Source: Ailanthus altissimus (lineage: Eukaryota > Streptophyta > Magnoliopsida > Sapindales > Simaroubaceae). From it: DNA of 64,000 bases. The translations under genes and the position numbers were made by a program. The stretch spans positions 10,451,501 through 10,515,500 of the forward strand of contig OX327711.1 of the NCBI GenBank assembly GCA_946807835.1. Direction: 5' to 3'. Numbering within the stretch: position 1 is the first letter of the stretch; every line of letters begins with the position of its first letter. Positions 23,560 to 35,690 of this stretch are shown piece by piece. Below the pieces are notes generated by a model. It was not told where the DNA came from and searched no databases. It was given only the letters and a program-made list of their open reading frames with translations.

Positions 23560-24459
23560 AATTTTTTTAAATTATAATTTTATTGAAGAAAATGAAAAAT
23601 GAGAATGTAAATATTTAGGATAAATTTCAAGGCTTTTGAGCTTTTATATATTCCAGGGCTTTAAGATAAATTTCTTGCCATGTCTTATAGGAGAAAAACG
23701 CCTTTGTCTAGCTTTCGTAGGACTTTATATGGACCCTTCAATGTCGCAGCCATTTTGCATATGTTTCTTTCTCTGTTAATGTCAAAGTGCTTCTTGTAGA
23801 ACCATGTCGTTCTCATTTATTTCTCTTCTCCTAATCCAATCATTGTATTATCTTCGCATTTCTGTCTTGTATATTGCTATAATATCCCGTGTTTTATTCG
23901 TTAGATCTTTTGCTATGGTTAGACCTTCATTGTTGAGCTCTAGCTATATCGTCTTTTATCTAAGAGTTAGGATGAATTCTTCCATTAGAAGTATTGCTTT
24001 AGTGTCATATACCAGCGAGTAAGATGAGTTTCCAGTTGATCGATTCTCTGTAGTCCTATAACCTAGGGTACTCCTAAAAGTTCTTCGAGCCATCTGCCCT
24101 TCTTTCATTCTAGATGTTTTCTTAGCATAATGAATATTGTTCGATTTGTGACTTTCGCTTATCTGTTTCCTTTGGGTTATCTGCAAAAGGAGAATTGTAG
24201 TTGGATTTTAAATTTGTTGCAGAAAGAAGTGACAACAGAACTCATGAATTACTTTCCGTTGCTTGACACCAACACTTGAAACATTCTATATCTTGTGATT
24301 ATGTTATGCCAGATGAATTTTTCACTTCTATTCCTATGGTATTACGGTAACTTTTGCTTTCATCTGTTTAGTGAAGTAATCCATGGCTAGAAGGATGAAA
24401 CACTTCTCTCATGCGGTTAGTGATAAGGGACCTACTATATTCATCCTTCATTGGATTAA
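23560..24459 (-). pseudogene. Element E integrase, core and C-terminal part
   Basis: The minus strand reads, from 24459 down, MNIVGPLSL and ILLAMDYFTKQMKAK, matching the Tat integrase core (family pattern D-I-V-G-P..AIDYFTKW). Later come SLVYDTKAILLMEE (family S-L-V-Y-G-x-E-A-V-x-P-x-E) and an arginine-rich R-R-Y-Y-N region. Stops and frame changes are frequent. This piece is joined to 33546-33838 once element C is removed: the two sides meet inside the SLWPL-IQW motif. Confidence 0.75.
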
Positions 24460-26383
24460 TGAATAATAAAAGTATAAATGTTATATATTTTATCCCCATT
24501 TATGTGCTTAAATATTTATTTTTTAGGGAGTGAGAAAATTGAAGAAATTTGAGCAAAACTACAAGTTTTGGAAACAACAACAAAAATAGGGACCAAAACG
24601 CAAAGAATTCGAAGTTGTTGATCCATCTCCCCATCGGTAAAGCACTTGTCTCTCTAGCAAAAATTCCCGAGCTAAAAATACTATAGTGAAAGTAGGTATT
24701 ACCCTAGTAATACGAGTACTAAAGAAGCCTTAATTTAGTTGCAAAATTTCCTCGACAATGAAGAAAGAGTGCTGCAGTGATGGAATAAAATGCATTGGCG
24801 TTGCAGCAGTGGAGAATTTCAGCTCCAGCGGTGTGAATTTTTCTAAAATAAAAAGAAATACAACTCCAAAACTTCAATCAATTCTTATATATAAGCCACT
24901 TGTCCCAACCTCTAAATGGAGAGAAAAGATACAACTTAGGGCTCTTTAAAGCCAATTAGGGATTGTAAAAATGCCAAGATTCAAAAAAACCCAAAGCCTG
25001 TCCTTAAAAAAATCTAAGTTACTATTTAAATTCGGTTTCTTTTGAAAAATCCAGATCTGAGTTATTGAAAACCCAGCCAGAATTTAAAAATTTTCTATTT
25101 TTTTAAAAAATTCTAAATTAATTCTTAATCATTGATACATATGAATCTAGCAATTGCTTTACAAAATAAATGCTCCCAAAATTTTAAATTTAACCAAAAA
25201 TTTGAAACAAGGATAAAAAAAACATATTAAATTATGAATACAAACTATACAGTGCAAATTTCACAATCTAACAATTGTTTTATAAAATAAATACTAAAAA
25301 GTTTAAATTTTATAAAAAAAATTGAAAAACAAATACCGAGTTAAACCCGAATTCAGCCCGAATGTAAACCCAAATCTGGCTCAGCCTAGAAAAATTCGGG
25401 CTAAACTGAAGTTCTGAATCCGAGTTTTGAGCAAACCTCGGACTCGAATCCAGATTTTACCATCCTTAGAGCCAATAGAGCAATTATAATATAATTAGAA
25501 CAATTTAGAGAGAGTATAAAGAAAAGAAAGAGATTGATGGTAAATTTTTGGCGTATCAACCAACTGAAAATTAACATTTATATTAGTTTACTTTTAGTTG
25601 CATCATATTTATTTTATTTTCTAACCATAATTCTCTTGTCATTATGAATTAAGTTTCTTTTCTAGAGTGGTTACTTGAACTTAATATGTGTGCTTAATAA
25701 CTGAATCTTTATAATATTTATTTAAACTCAATTCTTTATTATTCAAATTATTTGTTCTTAATACTTCAATATATCTCATCAATATTGTGATTGAATTGCG
25801 AATACTTTAATAAAATTGAGAGAGGCATCATTATATTTAAACCTTGATAATTTGATGCATAATTATTAAAAAATTTATAAGTTCTAACTTAGGATAGAGA
25901 TATACCTAATTAGCATATATGATTAATAAGACTTGATCTTAATGAATCTTAATTTATTACAATTACCATAGAGATATAGGTTTTACGTGATTGAGATATA
26001 CTTACCTGACCTTGAAAAAGTCTTATAAATACATTAGTATCTTGACCAATAATAAAAATTAAGGAATTTTAATATTAAAGGGTAGTATCTGTAGAAAATT
26101 ATATTGAGAGATAGTTATAATCCTACGCTTTCTCTATTTTGTGATCTTTAGAATTTGCTTAGTTGTAAAATTTTTGTTTATTTAAATTCATAAAATTAAG
26201 GTTTACTTTAATTTTCATTAAATTTAATTTTCATTAAAGTATTGATTTTTTTGATAAATGTAAGAAGACTAATTTTAGTACTTGATTGAAAAATATATAA
26301 TTTATTATAGATTCGACATTTGACTTTATAGTACATTTATTACTTGTCACAATAGCATATACTTGCGATTAGATAACGCAACA
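24460..26383 (+). repeat. 5' LTR of element C (with MITE inside)
   Basis: Aligns with the right LTR (32114-33545) and the solo LTR at 8716. The terminus is GAATAATAAAAG.. instead of TGATAAGG; it ends ACGCAACA. A TATA box lies near 24885. It is longer than the right LTR only because of the 512-bp insertion at 24957. A decayed PBS (TAGTACTATTACTAGGGAA, compare TGGCGCCGTTGCCGGGGA) follows the end. Confidence 0.8.
24957..25468. mobile_element. hAT-type MITE (512 bp)
   Basis: Imperfect terminal inverted repeats: left TAGGGATTGTAAAAATG, right (reverse complement) TAAGGATGGTAAAATCTGG. It is flanked by an 8-bp target duplication, AAGCCAAT / GAGCCAAT (24949-24956 and 25469-25476). TAGGGATGG-like ends and 8-bp TSDs are hAT hallmarks. 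The other LTR of the same element keeps the empty site (GAGCTAAT near 32646), which proves insertion. No transposase is encoded. Confidence 0.85.
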
Positions 26384-26549
26384 CGTTTATAGTACTATTA
26401 CTAGGGAATTAATTTATTTTCACCAATATTAATACCAATCTTTCTAATTTTTACTTTAGTTTTTTTATAATATAGTTATTTTTTTTTGTATAATTGCTTT
26501 TCTAGTCTTTTTGTTTTTGTGTTTTTAGGATACCTTTCAAAGTTACATT

Positions 26550-27890
26550 ATGGCATATCAATTTTAGTTTCTGCAGCAAATGGCAGAATATAGTTCTTTA
26601 AAAGATAATTCAATCCCAATGATTAGTAATATTTAACCCAGCATATGCCAACTACCAATAATCTCCAACTATTTTGAAATATAGTTGGAAATAATCCGAA
26701 TGTTGAAAGATTCGGTTTAATTCAATGGACATCCATTTGATGATCTAAATGAATAGATCATAAATTTTCTAGAGGTATGTGATTTGTTCAAATATAATAG
26801 AGTCTCAGATCATGCAGTACAGTTATGGCTATTTTCATTTCACTTCGAGACAAGGTGAAGAGTTGGTTGATTTTACTATCATCAGGATCAATTTCAACAT
26901 GGGATGACTTAACCTATAAATTCTCAACCAATTTTTTTCCATTGAACAAGATAGCAAGGATGAGGAATGACATCACTTCTTTCATACAATATGACTCAAA
27001 AATATTTTATGAAGTATGAGACCAATACAAAGATATGTTGAGGAGATGTCTAGATTATGGGATTCCAAAGTGGTTACTTATACAAATGTTTTATAATGAT
27101 TTGATAGGGTAATTGAAGACCATAATAGATCTCAAAGCAGAAGAGCACTAATGAACACCGCAAAGCCTATGACCTACTACAGGAGATGGTATTCAACAAC
27201 TACCAATGGCTAGCAAAAAGAACAGCCCTAAGAAGAATCACATGCATACATAATGAGGGGGGAACTCATCTCATTTGATGCACAAATTAATCTGCTATTG
27301 AGGAAATTAAATGCCATTATAGATAATGGTGTGAAAAGTAGACTTGTCATTTGTGATTTTTGTAGCGATAGCCATTCAAATAACCAATGCATGGAGACTA
27401 TGCACTACATGAAGAACTATTAAGAACAGCAACACAATCTCTACACTAACTTCGATAATTTAGATCGGATGGATGCTCTTAGCATGTCAATACCACTACC
27501 TCAACAATAACATGAAGAGAAACCGACCCTAAAGGAGATGTTTATACAATATATAAAGTAGACAAATGCCCTCCTTTAAAATCAAACAATTATCATCTAA
27601 AGTCAAGCAGCCTCTTTAAGAACGTTAGAGATTCAAATAGAACAATTTACCACATCATTAAATAATCATCCATAAGGCTTACTGGCAAGCAACACAAAGG
27701 TGAATCCAAGAGGAAATAAGGAGCAATGCCAAACAATTACATTGAGGAGTGAACAAGAACTATCAACAGCTGTTGAAACATCGTAACTTGAGGAAAGCTA
27801 TGATAGAGCAACAAAAACAATAAGAGATGAGTCAACTACAGAGGAAAATGAATTTATAGGACTTTAAAGCAAAGATAGTCTATACATTCC
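26550..27890 (+). pseudogene. Athila-like gag of element C
   Basis: A degenerate frame with family motifs in order: FNGHPFDDLNE..NFLEVCDLFKYN; LFSFHFETRDKVKSWL; SGSISTWDDLTYKF..FFPLNKIARMRNDITSF (open frame 26825-27019); and YNDLIG..TIIDLKAEEH. A zinc knuckle lies at 27352-27390: CDFCSDSHSNNQC, i.e. C-x2-C-x3-H-x4-C, intact as in Athila Gag. Further on comes ASLRTLEIQIEQF and a TITLRSEQEL motif marking the Gag/protease boundary. Many stops; no function remains. Confidence 0.8.
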
Positions 27891-27900
27891 ACTGTCACAT

Positions 27901-30041
27901 TGTTGGAGCTGATGCTTATGTGCCATTCCAATATTGTATGAATATTAATTGTTAATATTTATACAATAAACATTTCGAATAAAGATTGTTAATATCATAT
28001 TAATATGGTATAATGCTTGTAACATTAGAGACATTGTTTGATCTGAAAGAGTTCGGATCTGATCTAAAGGAGTTTAGATCAGAACTAATAGTTAGCAAAG
28101 CTGAGAGTTATAAATGCTAAGAGTTAGCACTGTTAATAGTTATCAGTTTATAAGAGTCAGCGAGGTCTAAAGAGTTAGAACCTTGTCTATAATGGGACAA
28201 AGACTTGAGAGTATATTTGTAATGATATAGTTACAAAGAGTTGCAATAGGTGTTAAGAAATATCATTATGTAAGTATGTCTCAAAGATAATGTTCCTGAT
28301 CTATAATCACCAATGCTGGTCTATCGGTGATTCACTTTATATAGATTAGTGTATGTCTATATCTAACTGGTTCAGATGGTTGTTCTTAGCTGACCATGAG
28401 CTTAGAGCTTGTATAGGTATGCGGGTATCCAGTCAGGACTGGATACTGAACAGACTTATGAGGACCCCAATAGATATCCTATGACACCGTCAAAGGAAGG
28501 TCCTCTCGAGTTGAGTAGTATTCGTGGTCCTTTGACCTGAGCACCACGGTGGTCTTGTGAGTGATCCATCATGCTTTGGTTCCACATATGTCAGAGACCT
28601 TTCATGGTTTGACCGCTATGTGTCGCTGGGTATGGTCCGATGCTCATGGAGTCCGGTATGTGTAGATATGGGATCCGTCAGCTTACGTAGGTAAGTTGTA
28701 TATCTAATTCTCCGAGATTGTATTTCATAAAGTCTTGTGGCCACAAGCATGAACCCGGGAAAAGAGTTTCCCACAGGGTTAAACAATATAGCAAAAGTGT
28801 TTGCGTATATTGTTTATCGAGATACGAATCTGGAGATAAGATTATGGATGAGCAAATGGGGATTTGACAGTGCTGATCTATATCCCCGCACATCCAGGGT
28901 ATAAATGATGGAAGGATTATACGTATACGTTATGACCTCAACTTGTATGGTCTGACACGCTGATTTGTAATATTCGTAACGTGTGCGTGGGGCATCGATT
29001 ACGGATTAATGGAACAGTTCCATTTGACAAATCGGGTGTGGACCTAGAGAGTCCCAATATGAAATGTACTCTTTGAGCACTTGGGCAGTGTACCGTATTG
29101 AATTGTTCAATACAGTATAATTCAGCAATTACTAAGGTTACGTTAACTAAAGTATGTGGTTAAATTGGTGGGACCCACTTTAGGTTAACTTGGTAACCGA
29201 GTAAGGATATAATAGTAATTTCACTTTATGATTATTTAATTGTTAAATAATAAGAATAAATATTTATTTATTTAATTGTTAAATAAATGATTTAATTTAA
29301 CTATGATTAAAGGTTAATCATATAGTTAATTAAGTTAACCTTGCTTAAAGGTTAAGTAAAGGTTAACCTAACTATGGTTAAGTTAGTTAACTATGGTTAA
29401 ATTAATTAAATATTTATTAACTGAAAGGTTAAGTTAAAATAATCTAACTAAGGTTAAATGTTAACTAAGGTTAGGTTAAGTCAAATGAAATGCAAATGAA
29501 ATTCAAATTAGTTTGAAATTAATGCATTTATATATAAAGTGAAATGAAATTGAAAATCAAAAAATGTTTTATATTTTAGGTTTTGCATTTTGGGAGCCAA
29601 TTCAATTTGAGAAATTGAAATTGTTTGTTTTGTGTTTTAAGTGTTAGAATAACAAAACAAATTAGATAAATGGTTACTAAATGTAATAACTAAAAACAAG
29701 ATTTGTTTTATTTATTCAAGAGTTGAATAAAAGGAAAAATAAATTTAATTAAGTTAAATGGTTTAACTTTGAAAAATGTTTAAGAGTTAAACACAAATGC
29801 TGGATTAAGATGCTGCCATTCTAGACAATTAAACCCACCCTTGTTGATTGCTAGAATTGATCAAAGATTCATTTCATGGTGAACTTCAAAGAAAATTAAT
29901 CCAAAGGCTTCATTGGTGATATTTCTCAATCTCGAATTTTCAGTTTAATCAAATGTTATTTTCTGTGTTCATTGTATTTAATCTTCCGCTGTGCACATGT
30001 ATGTATGAGATATGTATATTGTTTGTATGATGAACACAACC
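27901..30041 (+). mobile_element. Solo LTR of the D copia family
   Basis: Homologous to the D LTRs throughout (for example the 'tcctctcgagttgagtagt' and 'catccagg' blocks). It starts TGTTGGAGCTGATGCTTATG and is flanked by the exact TSD CACAT (27896-27900, 30042-30046). Its right end is ACAACC rather than ACAACA. A stretch at 29320-29500 is dominated by repeated GGTTAA words. No PBS or internal domain follows, so it is a solo LTR in element C. Confidence 0.8.
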
Positions 30042-30046
30042 CACAT

Positions 30047-32113
30047 GCAAGCACCCTAGTAAATTCGCCCAACCCAACACACCCAACACACATTTCCCAT
30101 TAAGACTCCAAGAGAAGAACCTTAAACATCAGTAATGTTTCAACAATATCTCTCAATATTTTAAGGTTGACATGGTAATTCCTAATGACCCATAACCACC
30201 TTCTAAATTGAAAGTGATAGAAGCCCTTCAACTATAAACTCATACAAACTTATGCAAACTAAAGAAAAAGAATGGGCATGATAAGATAATGGAGAGGTAG
30301 ATTGATACCAGCCAATAAGGTACAGTAGTCTAGTCTATAATTAAAGTCTTTCTGGTCAGGCTCATATCAAGGTGGTTAGACTACATCTAAAAAAATTTCT
30401 CATGAAGCTATGGAAGTTAAAGAAGGAGATTATCAATGCTTTTAGGCATAGATTGAAGTTCTATAGGCATGATATCTCTAACATGAAATTTGATCTTCCA
30501 TGAGTTAAAAAAGACGTCAAGCCGATGACGTTAAATCAAATACTTCTTGGGAGGTAACACAAGAAAATTTTTATCTTTATGTTGTTTATTTAATTTTATT
30601 ATTAAAGCAACAAGTTAGCATTTATGGAGCAGCACAAGAATTTGCTACATTAAGAGATAAGAAAATTCAACACTGTCACATCAAGACACAAACACTGCAA
30701 TGCTAAGCCTTCATTTACTTAGGAGGTTTCTTACTCTTATTTTCATTTTAGCTATTTAGGACAATGTTTAATTTAAATTTGGGGGAGGAAAATACTTATC
30801 CTGTGTTTATTTTCTGCTACATAAATTTCTTGTTATCTTGCATATTAATATTTTTTAGCTGTTAGTGTTAGGCTGAGATGATGATTATTAGTCCATGATA
30901 ATAAATAGAAAATCGTCTGAATTTATTTATTTTACAAGTCCCTAGGAAACAATAGACACTTAAGATAATTCTTATAGCAAATTCTAGAACTAATTTCAAC
31001 CTTATTTTTTACCACCTATTCTTGAGTACATAGAAATAAAGCTTGTAATAGTTAAATTGTTACTTAGAAATGCTCATACTTAAGAAGTATACTCAAGTCT
31101 CAAGAACCAACACTCTAGAACTTACTTGATTACTGCTTAAGGTGAAATTCTAGGGAACACTAGAATAGGAAAATGAAATTAGGCCATCTTTGGACCGATT
31201 GAGCCTTTCTAGCCTACCTTAAATGTATATTTATCCCTAGTTATCCCTTTTTAGTCTAAATACCCATTTTTTATACTTAACCATATTACAAGCATAAGAC
31301 TTAAAGTTTATTTATCCAAAAATTACCTATAACACTATAAACCTTAAATTTACATAGAAATACTCTTAAAAGGAAAAAAGTTATTGTTGTATGAGAAAAA
31401 GATATTAAAGTAGAAAATAATTAAGTCTTGGTGGTATTTATCAATCTAAGTTTGGGGGTATTAAAAAAAACTCGTTAAATTATTTATACCCCCAACTTAA
31501 GAAAAAAGAAAAATTCTTTGAAAAATAATAGATTGAAAAGAAGATTTAGAAACATAATAAGTTTTGGGGATGAGATAAATCAACGAAATTGAGATCAAGA
31601 GATTTCTAGGTAAATGGTCATATATTTATCCTTATATCCCACCTTGACCCTGGCCTTTCACTATAAGCTAATTAAAGTTTTAAATAGATCCTTAGACATG
31701 TGTATTACTACATTAGTGAAGAGTAGTATGAAAAGCAAGCCTATGGTACTGTTATCATAAATTGAAATATGCCGAGACATTATCTTTCTATATTATCTTG
31801 AGTAAATCTAGGTATTGTTTGACTATTTACCTGCTTATTGCACCCACAGACAAAGTGATCAATTATAATGAAGATGAAGAACTTAATGAATTGTATTATG
31901 AGTTATCAAGAATTATTTATTAAATTTTTAAAAAACAAATTGTCCCATTTCAACAGCCTTTGAAACAATGATTATGATCATCTAATCAACCTAGAATATT
32001 ACATTTTTATTTCAGAGCCTTTATTTTATTATCAGTCAAGTATAATTTGTTTTTTCTCTTTAATTTCTTTTTCATTGCTCAAGGACGAGTAATTCTCTAA
32101 GTTTGAGAGAATA
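30047..32113 (+). other. 3' internal region of element C
   Basis: Near 30315-30380 a decayed integrase tail is readable (VFLVRLISRW; family L-F-P-G-K-L-x-S-R-W). At 30508-30555 is 'gtcaagccgatgacgtt..cttgggaggtaacacaa', the conserved text after Athila/Tat pol. The rest is AT-rich with no coding frame. A purine tract (TTTGAGAGAATA) precedes the 3' LTR. Confidence 0.65.
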
Positions 32114-33545
32114 TGATAAGGACATAATTATCATATATTTATCCCCATTCTACTTAGGAATCATATTTTTTTATGAGATTAAATGGCTATATATGTGCTT
32201 AAATGTCTATTTTTTAGAGATTAAACTTAAAAAATAAAAACTTGAAGAAATTAGAGTAAAATTGCAAGTTTTGAGAACAATAGAAAAAATAGGAATCAAA
32301 ATATAAAGAATTCAAAGTTGCTGATCCACTACCTCGATGGTAAAGCACCTATTGCCCCAGTGGCAATTCCCAAGTCAAAAATGCTGCAACAAAATTAGGT
32401 ATCCCTCTAGTGATACGGGTACTAAAAAAGCCTTAATTTAGTCACAAAATTATCGTGGCGGTAAAGAGGTAACACTACAGTGATGGAATAAAATGCATTG
32501 GTAATGCAGTGATTCCACTCCAACAGTGCAACTTTTCCTAAAATAAGAAAAAATACAACTTCGAGAATTCAATCAATTCTTATATAAGGACCACTCATCC
32601 AAGTCTCTAAAATGAGAGAAAAGACACAACTTAAGGCTCGTTTAGAGCTAATAGCGCAATTAAAATATAATTAGAATAATTCAGAGATAGAATATCAAGA
32701 GAAGCAAGAGATTGGTGGCAAATAATTGGCCTATTAACCAACTGTAAATTGATGACTATATTAGTTTGCTTTTGCTTGTATAATGTTTGTTTTATTTTTC
32801 AGCCATAATTCTCTTATAATCATGAACTAATTTCTTTTCTAGGGTTATTACTTGAACTCAATATGTGTATTTAATTGCTGGATCTTTTTAATATTTATTT
32901 AAACTTAATTCTTTATTATTTGAATTATTTGTTCTTAATACTGTATTATCCTATCAATATTGTGATTGAATTGAGAATACTTTGATAAACTCGAGAGAGG
33001 CATCATTGTATTTAGATCTTGATAATTTGATGCATGATTGTCGAGAAATTTATAAATTGCAACTTAGGATAGAGATATAACTAATTGGCACGTATGACTT
33101 AGTCGTAATGAATCTTAATTTATTGTAATTACCAAAGAGATATAGGTATTTGGTGAATTGAGATATATTTACCTGACCTTGAGAGAGGCTTGTGAACAAA
33201 TTAGTGTCTTTACTAATAATAAGAATTGAAGGATTTTAATATTAAAGGGTAGTATCTCTAGAAAAGCATATTGAAGAATAGTTATAATCATAGGCTTTCT
33301 CTATCTTGTGATCTTTAGAATTTGCTTAGCTGTAATATTTTAATTTATTTGCATACATAAAATTAAGGTTTATTTTAATTTTCATTAAAGTACTAATTTT
33401 TTGGATAAAAATAAGACGACTAATTTTAGTACTTAGTTGATAATATATAATTCTGTGGGTTCAACATCCAAATTTATAGTCCTTTTATTACTTGTTATGA
33501 TAGCGTATACTTGATCTTAATTTTATACGTAAAAATGAGACAGCA
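32114..33545 (+). repeat. 3' LTR of element C
   Basis: TGATAAGGACATAATT.. to ..GAGACAGCA. It has a TATA box near 32580 and shows the uninterrupted site of the MITE. Compared with the solo copy at 8716, the CAGCG-rich block is eroded to CAGTG/CAACA forms. Confidence 0.8.
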
Positions 33546-33838
33546 ATGGCCAAAGGCTAAAAATAGTGTTGAAGGATTTTTTTGACATTTCTCGCATTTT
33601 TTCATATATGATAAGGCATCTCTTTTGATTAAGGGATAGAAATTCCCCTGTCGCATGGTCTTATATACGAGGATGCCTCTACTTGAGTGGTGCCTACAAA
33701 TTCCTTTATGAATCTCTTAATATATTTTCTTTCCATCTTCTACAACTATACACCTCGTGTAAATTCAAGAGAAGATCATCTATAGAGATGGTTTTCTATA
33801 ATGATGCCCTCCCAACTCTACTTTGCAGGCTTCTTACT
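33546..33838 (-). pseudogene. Element E integrase zinc-binding (HHCC) segment
   Basis: The minus strand reads EIHKGICRHHSSRGIL, then MRQGNFYPLIKRDALSYMKKCEKCQK, matching the Tat integrase HHCC finger (H-x-G-x-C-G-x-H...C-x-x-C). It is followed by FSLWPL at the junction with element C. One stop lies just before the HHCC segment. Confidence 0.75.
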
Positions 33839-34812
33839 TAATTCTTGTCTATGGGAAGTTTCCCTTCCTTAAAGTACTCTATGTAAAGCATCATCCAATT
33901 GTCTGTAGTTGATATTTCCATGGTGTCATGTGTTTCTAGTATTTTTTTGGCATTTTCATCATTTGCCTTTTTCTTTTCTCTTTTAGTCAAGAGGACTATT
34001 CTTGTCAGCGAAAGTTCCATTGTAGAGGTTTCTTTTACAAGTATGTTTATGTACATGTTTTTTCTTGAGGGATTTAAATGATGTTCATATTTTGGAAGTG
34101 TTTTGCCAAGTTTTTGGTTTTGACTAATAGGTTTTGCATTCATTCTTCTTCGATGGTGTATTCTCTATTCCATTGAGAAGTGATGAGTGTAAAGTCAATT
34201 TTTACCTCCAGACTTTTGATTTTTAGACGATGGGCTATTGTCAATCCCTCTATTAAAACCTTATATTCGACTTTATTGTTTGAAGTAGAAGTTTAAAGTT
34301 TCACTACATATTTCAATATCAATCCTTCTAGACTTTTTAGATATATTCAAAGACCTACTTCTTTGTGGTTTGAACATCCGTCTATGTGCATCTTCTAAGT
34401 TCCTTCAGGTTCTGTTGGTTTTGGGAGTAATGAGTCGTCTTACATTTTTGGTTCACATTCAGTAGGAAGTCAGCAAGGGCTTGACCGTTAATAACTGGTC
34501 TCAGTTGGAAACTAATATCCAAGTGAATTAGTATTATATCCATTTTTTTTACTATTCTTATTGTGTCTAGTTTGGAAAAGATCTGTTTAAGCAGATAAGA
34601 AGTATAGACGACTATTAAATGAGCTTTAAAATAATGGCAAAATTTGTCTTTTGTATGAGTTAACGAGAATGAGTTTTTCTTCTGTCGAATATCATTTCTT
34701 TGCATTTGTAAGTACTTTGCTTATGTAAAAGATAGGCTTATAATGAGTTGCTTCCTCTCTTATAAGAGATGTACTTACAACTAAAGTTGATATGACGAGG
34801 TAGAGGCAAAAT
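33838..34812 (-). pseudogene. Element E RNase H and connection domain
   Basis: Minus-strand fragments in order: LYLVISTLVVSTSLIREEA and YKPIFYISKVLTNAKK (RNase H of the RT), KAHLIVVYTSYLLKQIFSK, and RPVINGQALADFLLN (family motif K-G-Q-A-L-A-D-F). Then a second RNase H-like block has NNKVEYKVLIEGLTIAHRLK (family N-N-x-A-E-Y-E-A-L-x-x-G) and SLEVKIDFTLITSQWN, and ends WMMLYIEYFKEGKLPIDK. The double RNase H arrangement is typical of Tat/Ogre elements. Open pieces are 34382-34705 and 33838-34143; frameshifts separate them. Confidence 0.8.
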
Positions 34813-35690
34813 CTATTATGAATAAATTAATAGATTCTATTCATTTGATTCGATGAGTGCCGACCATTTAATGTGATTATGAGATATTGTGTTTGCTATT
34901 TTATTAAGTGGCATATCAATAAATTGGGCAAGACGGACCATGCCATCATATTATGTGAATGGAGCATTTATATAATATATAGCAAGTGGGATACGAATGA
35001 ATGGATGGTCATTAGTTCAAATGCAATTGTTTTGTATTAATAATAATAAAAGTTGTGGGGACATATGTTGGTTATTAAAAACAATAATGAAAGTGTTATT
35101 CATTTTTGTAGTTTTGGGTGGTATTCAGCCAAGTAATGGATGATGAAAGAAAGTTTTATTTTTGTTCTATCAAGTATTGATAGAATAAAAACATCTTCAT
35201 CTTCCTTCTCTCTTGGAAATTGGGTCATTAGAGAAAGAGAAAGGAATTTGTTTCAATTTTGTAAGAGTTGCAAAGTTGATCAAATAACAATTTTCATTTC
35301 CTTTTGAAATAAATTAAAATGGTTAAAAAGTTAACTAAATAATTAAAGTGTTTATGAAAAAAAACACAAAATTGCTTGAAATTCTAAATCAAAACTACTA
35401 TTCTAGCTTCACAATCCCACCGGATTGTTGTGAACTAGAATTGTTCGAGAATATATTCAATATGAGCTCTAAAATTGGAGACTTGATCACTTGAAGATTT
35501 GTAAAGCTACCTTTATTAGGTAAGTATTCATCATTTATAAATTTTGTATATTAGTTACACATATGCATATATGTAATATATGTGTTTAATTGTAGTAATT
35601 AAGTGTATTTTGTTAACATGCCTCCGCTACATGTTGTAAAATTTTTTAAATTACATGTACACATAAATCACACACTCAAGTTAACACCAT
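34813..35690. mobile_element. Unclassified 0.9-kb insertion replacing part of E's RT
   Basis: E's coding text breaks off at the RNase H side near 34812 and at the RT side near 35690. In between is AT-rich non-coding sequence with no homology to the other elements that I can assign. The missing piece of E (end of RT thumb to RNase H start) suggests deletion plus insertion. The right part (GCCTCCGCTACATGT..CACACACTCA) resembles an LTR end, but no TSD is found. Confidence 0.45.

Larger units (their letters stand above)
24460..33545 (+). mobile_element. Element C: Athila-like Ty3/gypsy retrotransposon, pol mostly deleted
   Basis: LTRs at 24460-26383 and 32114-33545 flank an internal region with an Athila-type gag and a short integrase tail. 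Probable TSD is TAATG (24457-24461) and CAATG (33544-33548), overlapping the ends, so the borders are good to about 5 bases. C interrupts the integrase of element E. Protease, RT, RNase H and most of integrase are absent. A hAT-type MITE sits in the left LTR and a solo D-family LTR in the internal region. Confidence 0.8.

Noticed and set aside
24421..24430. TGATAAGGGA just left of element C as its LTR start
   Set aside because: Alignment shows it belongs to E's integrase (GPLSL codons); the C LTR starts about 40 bases to the right.
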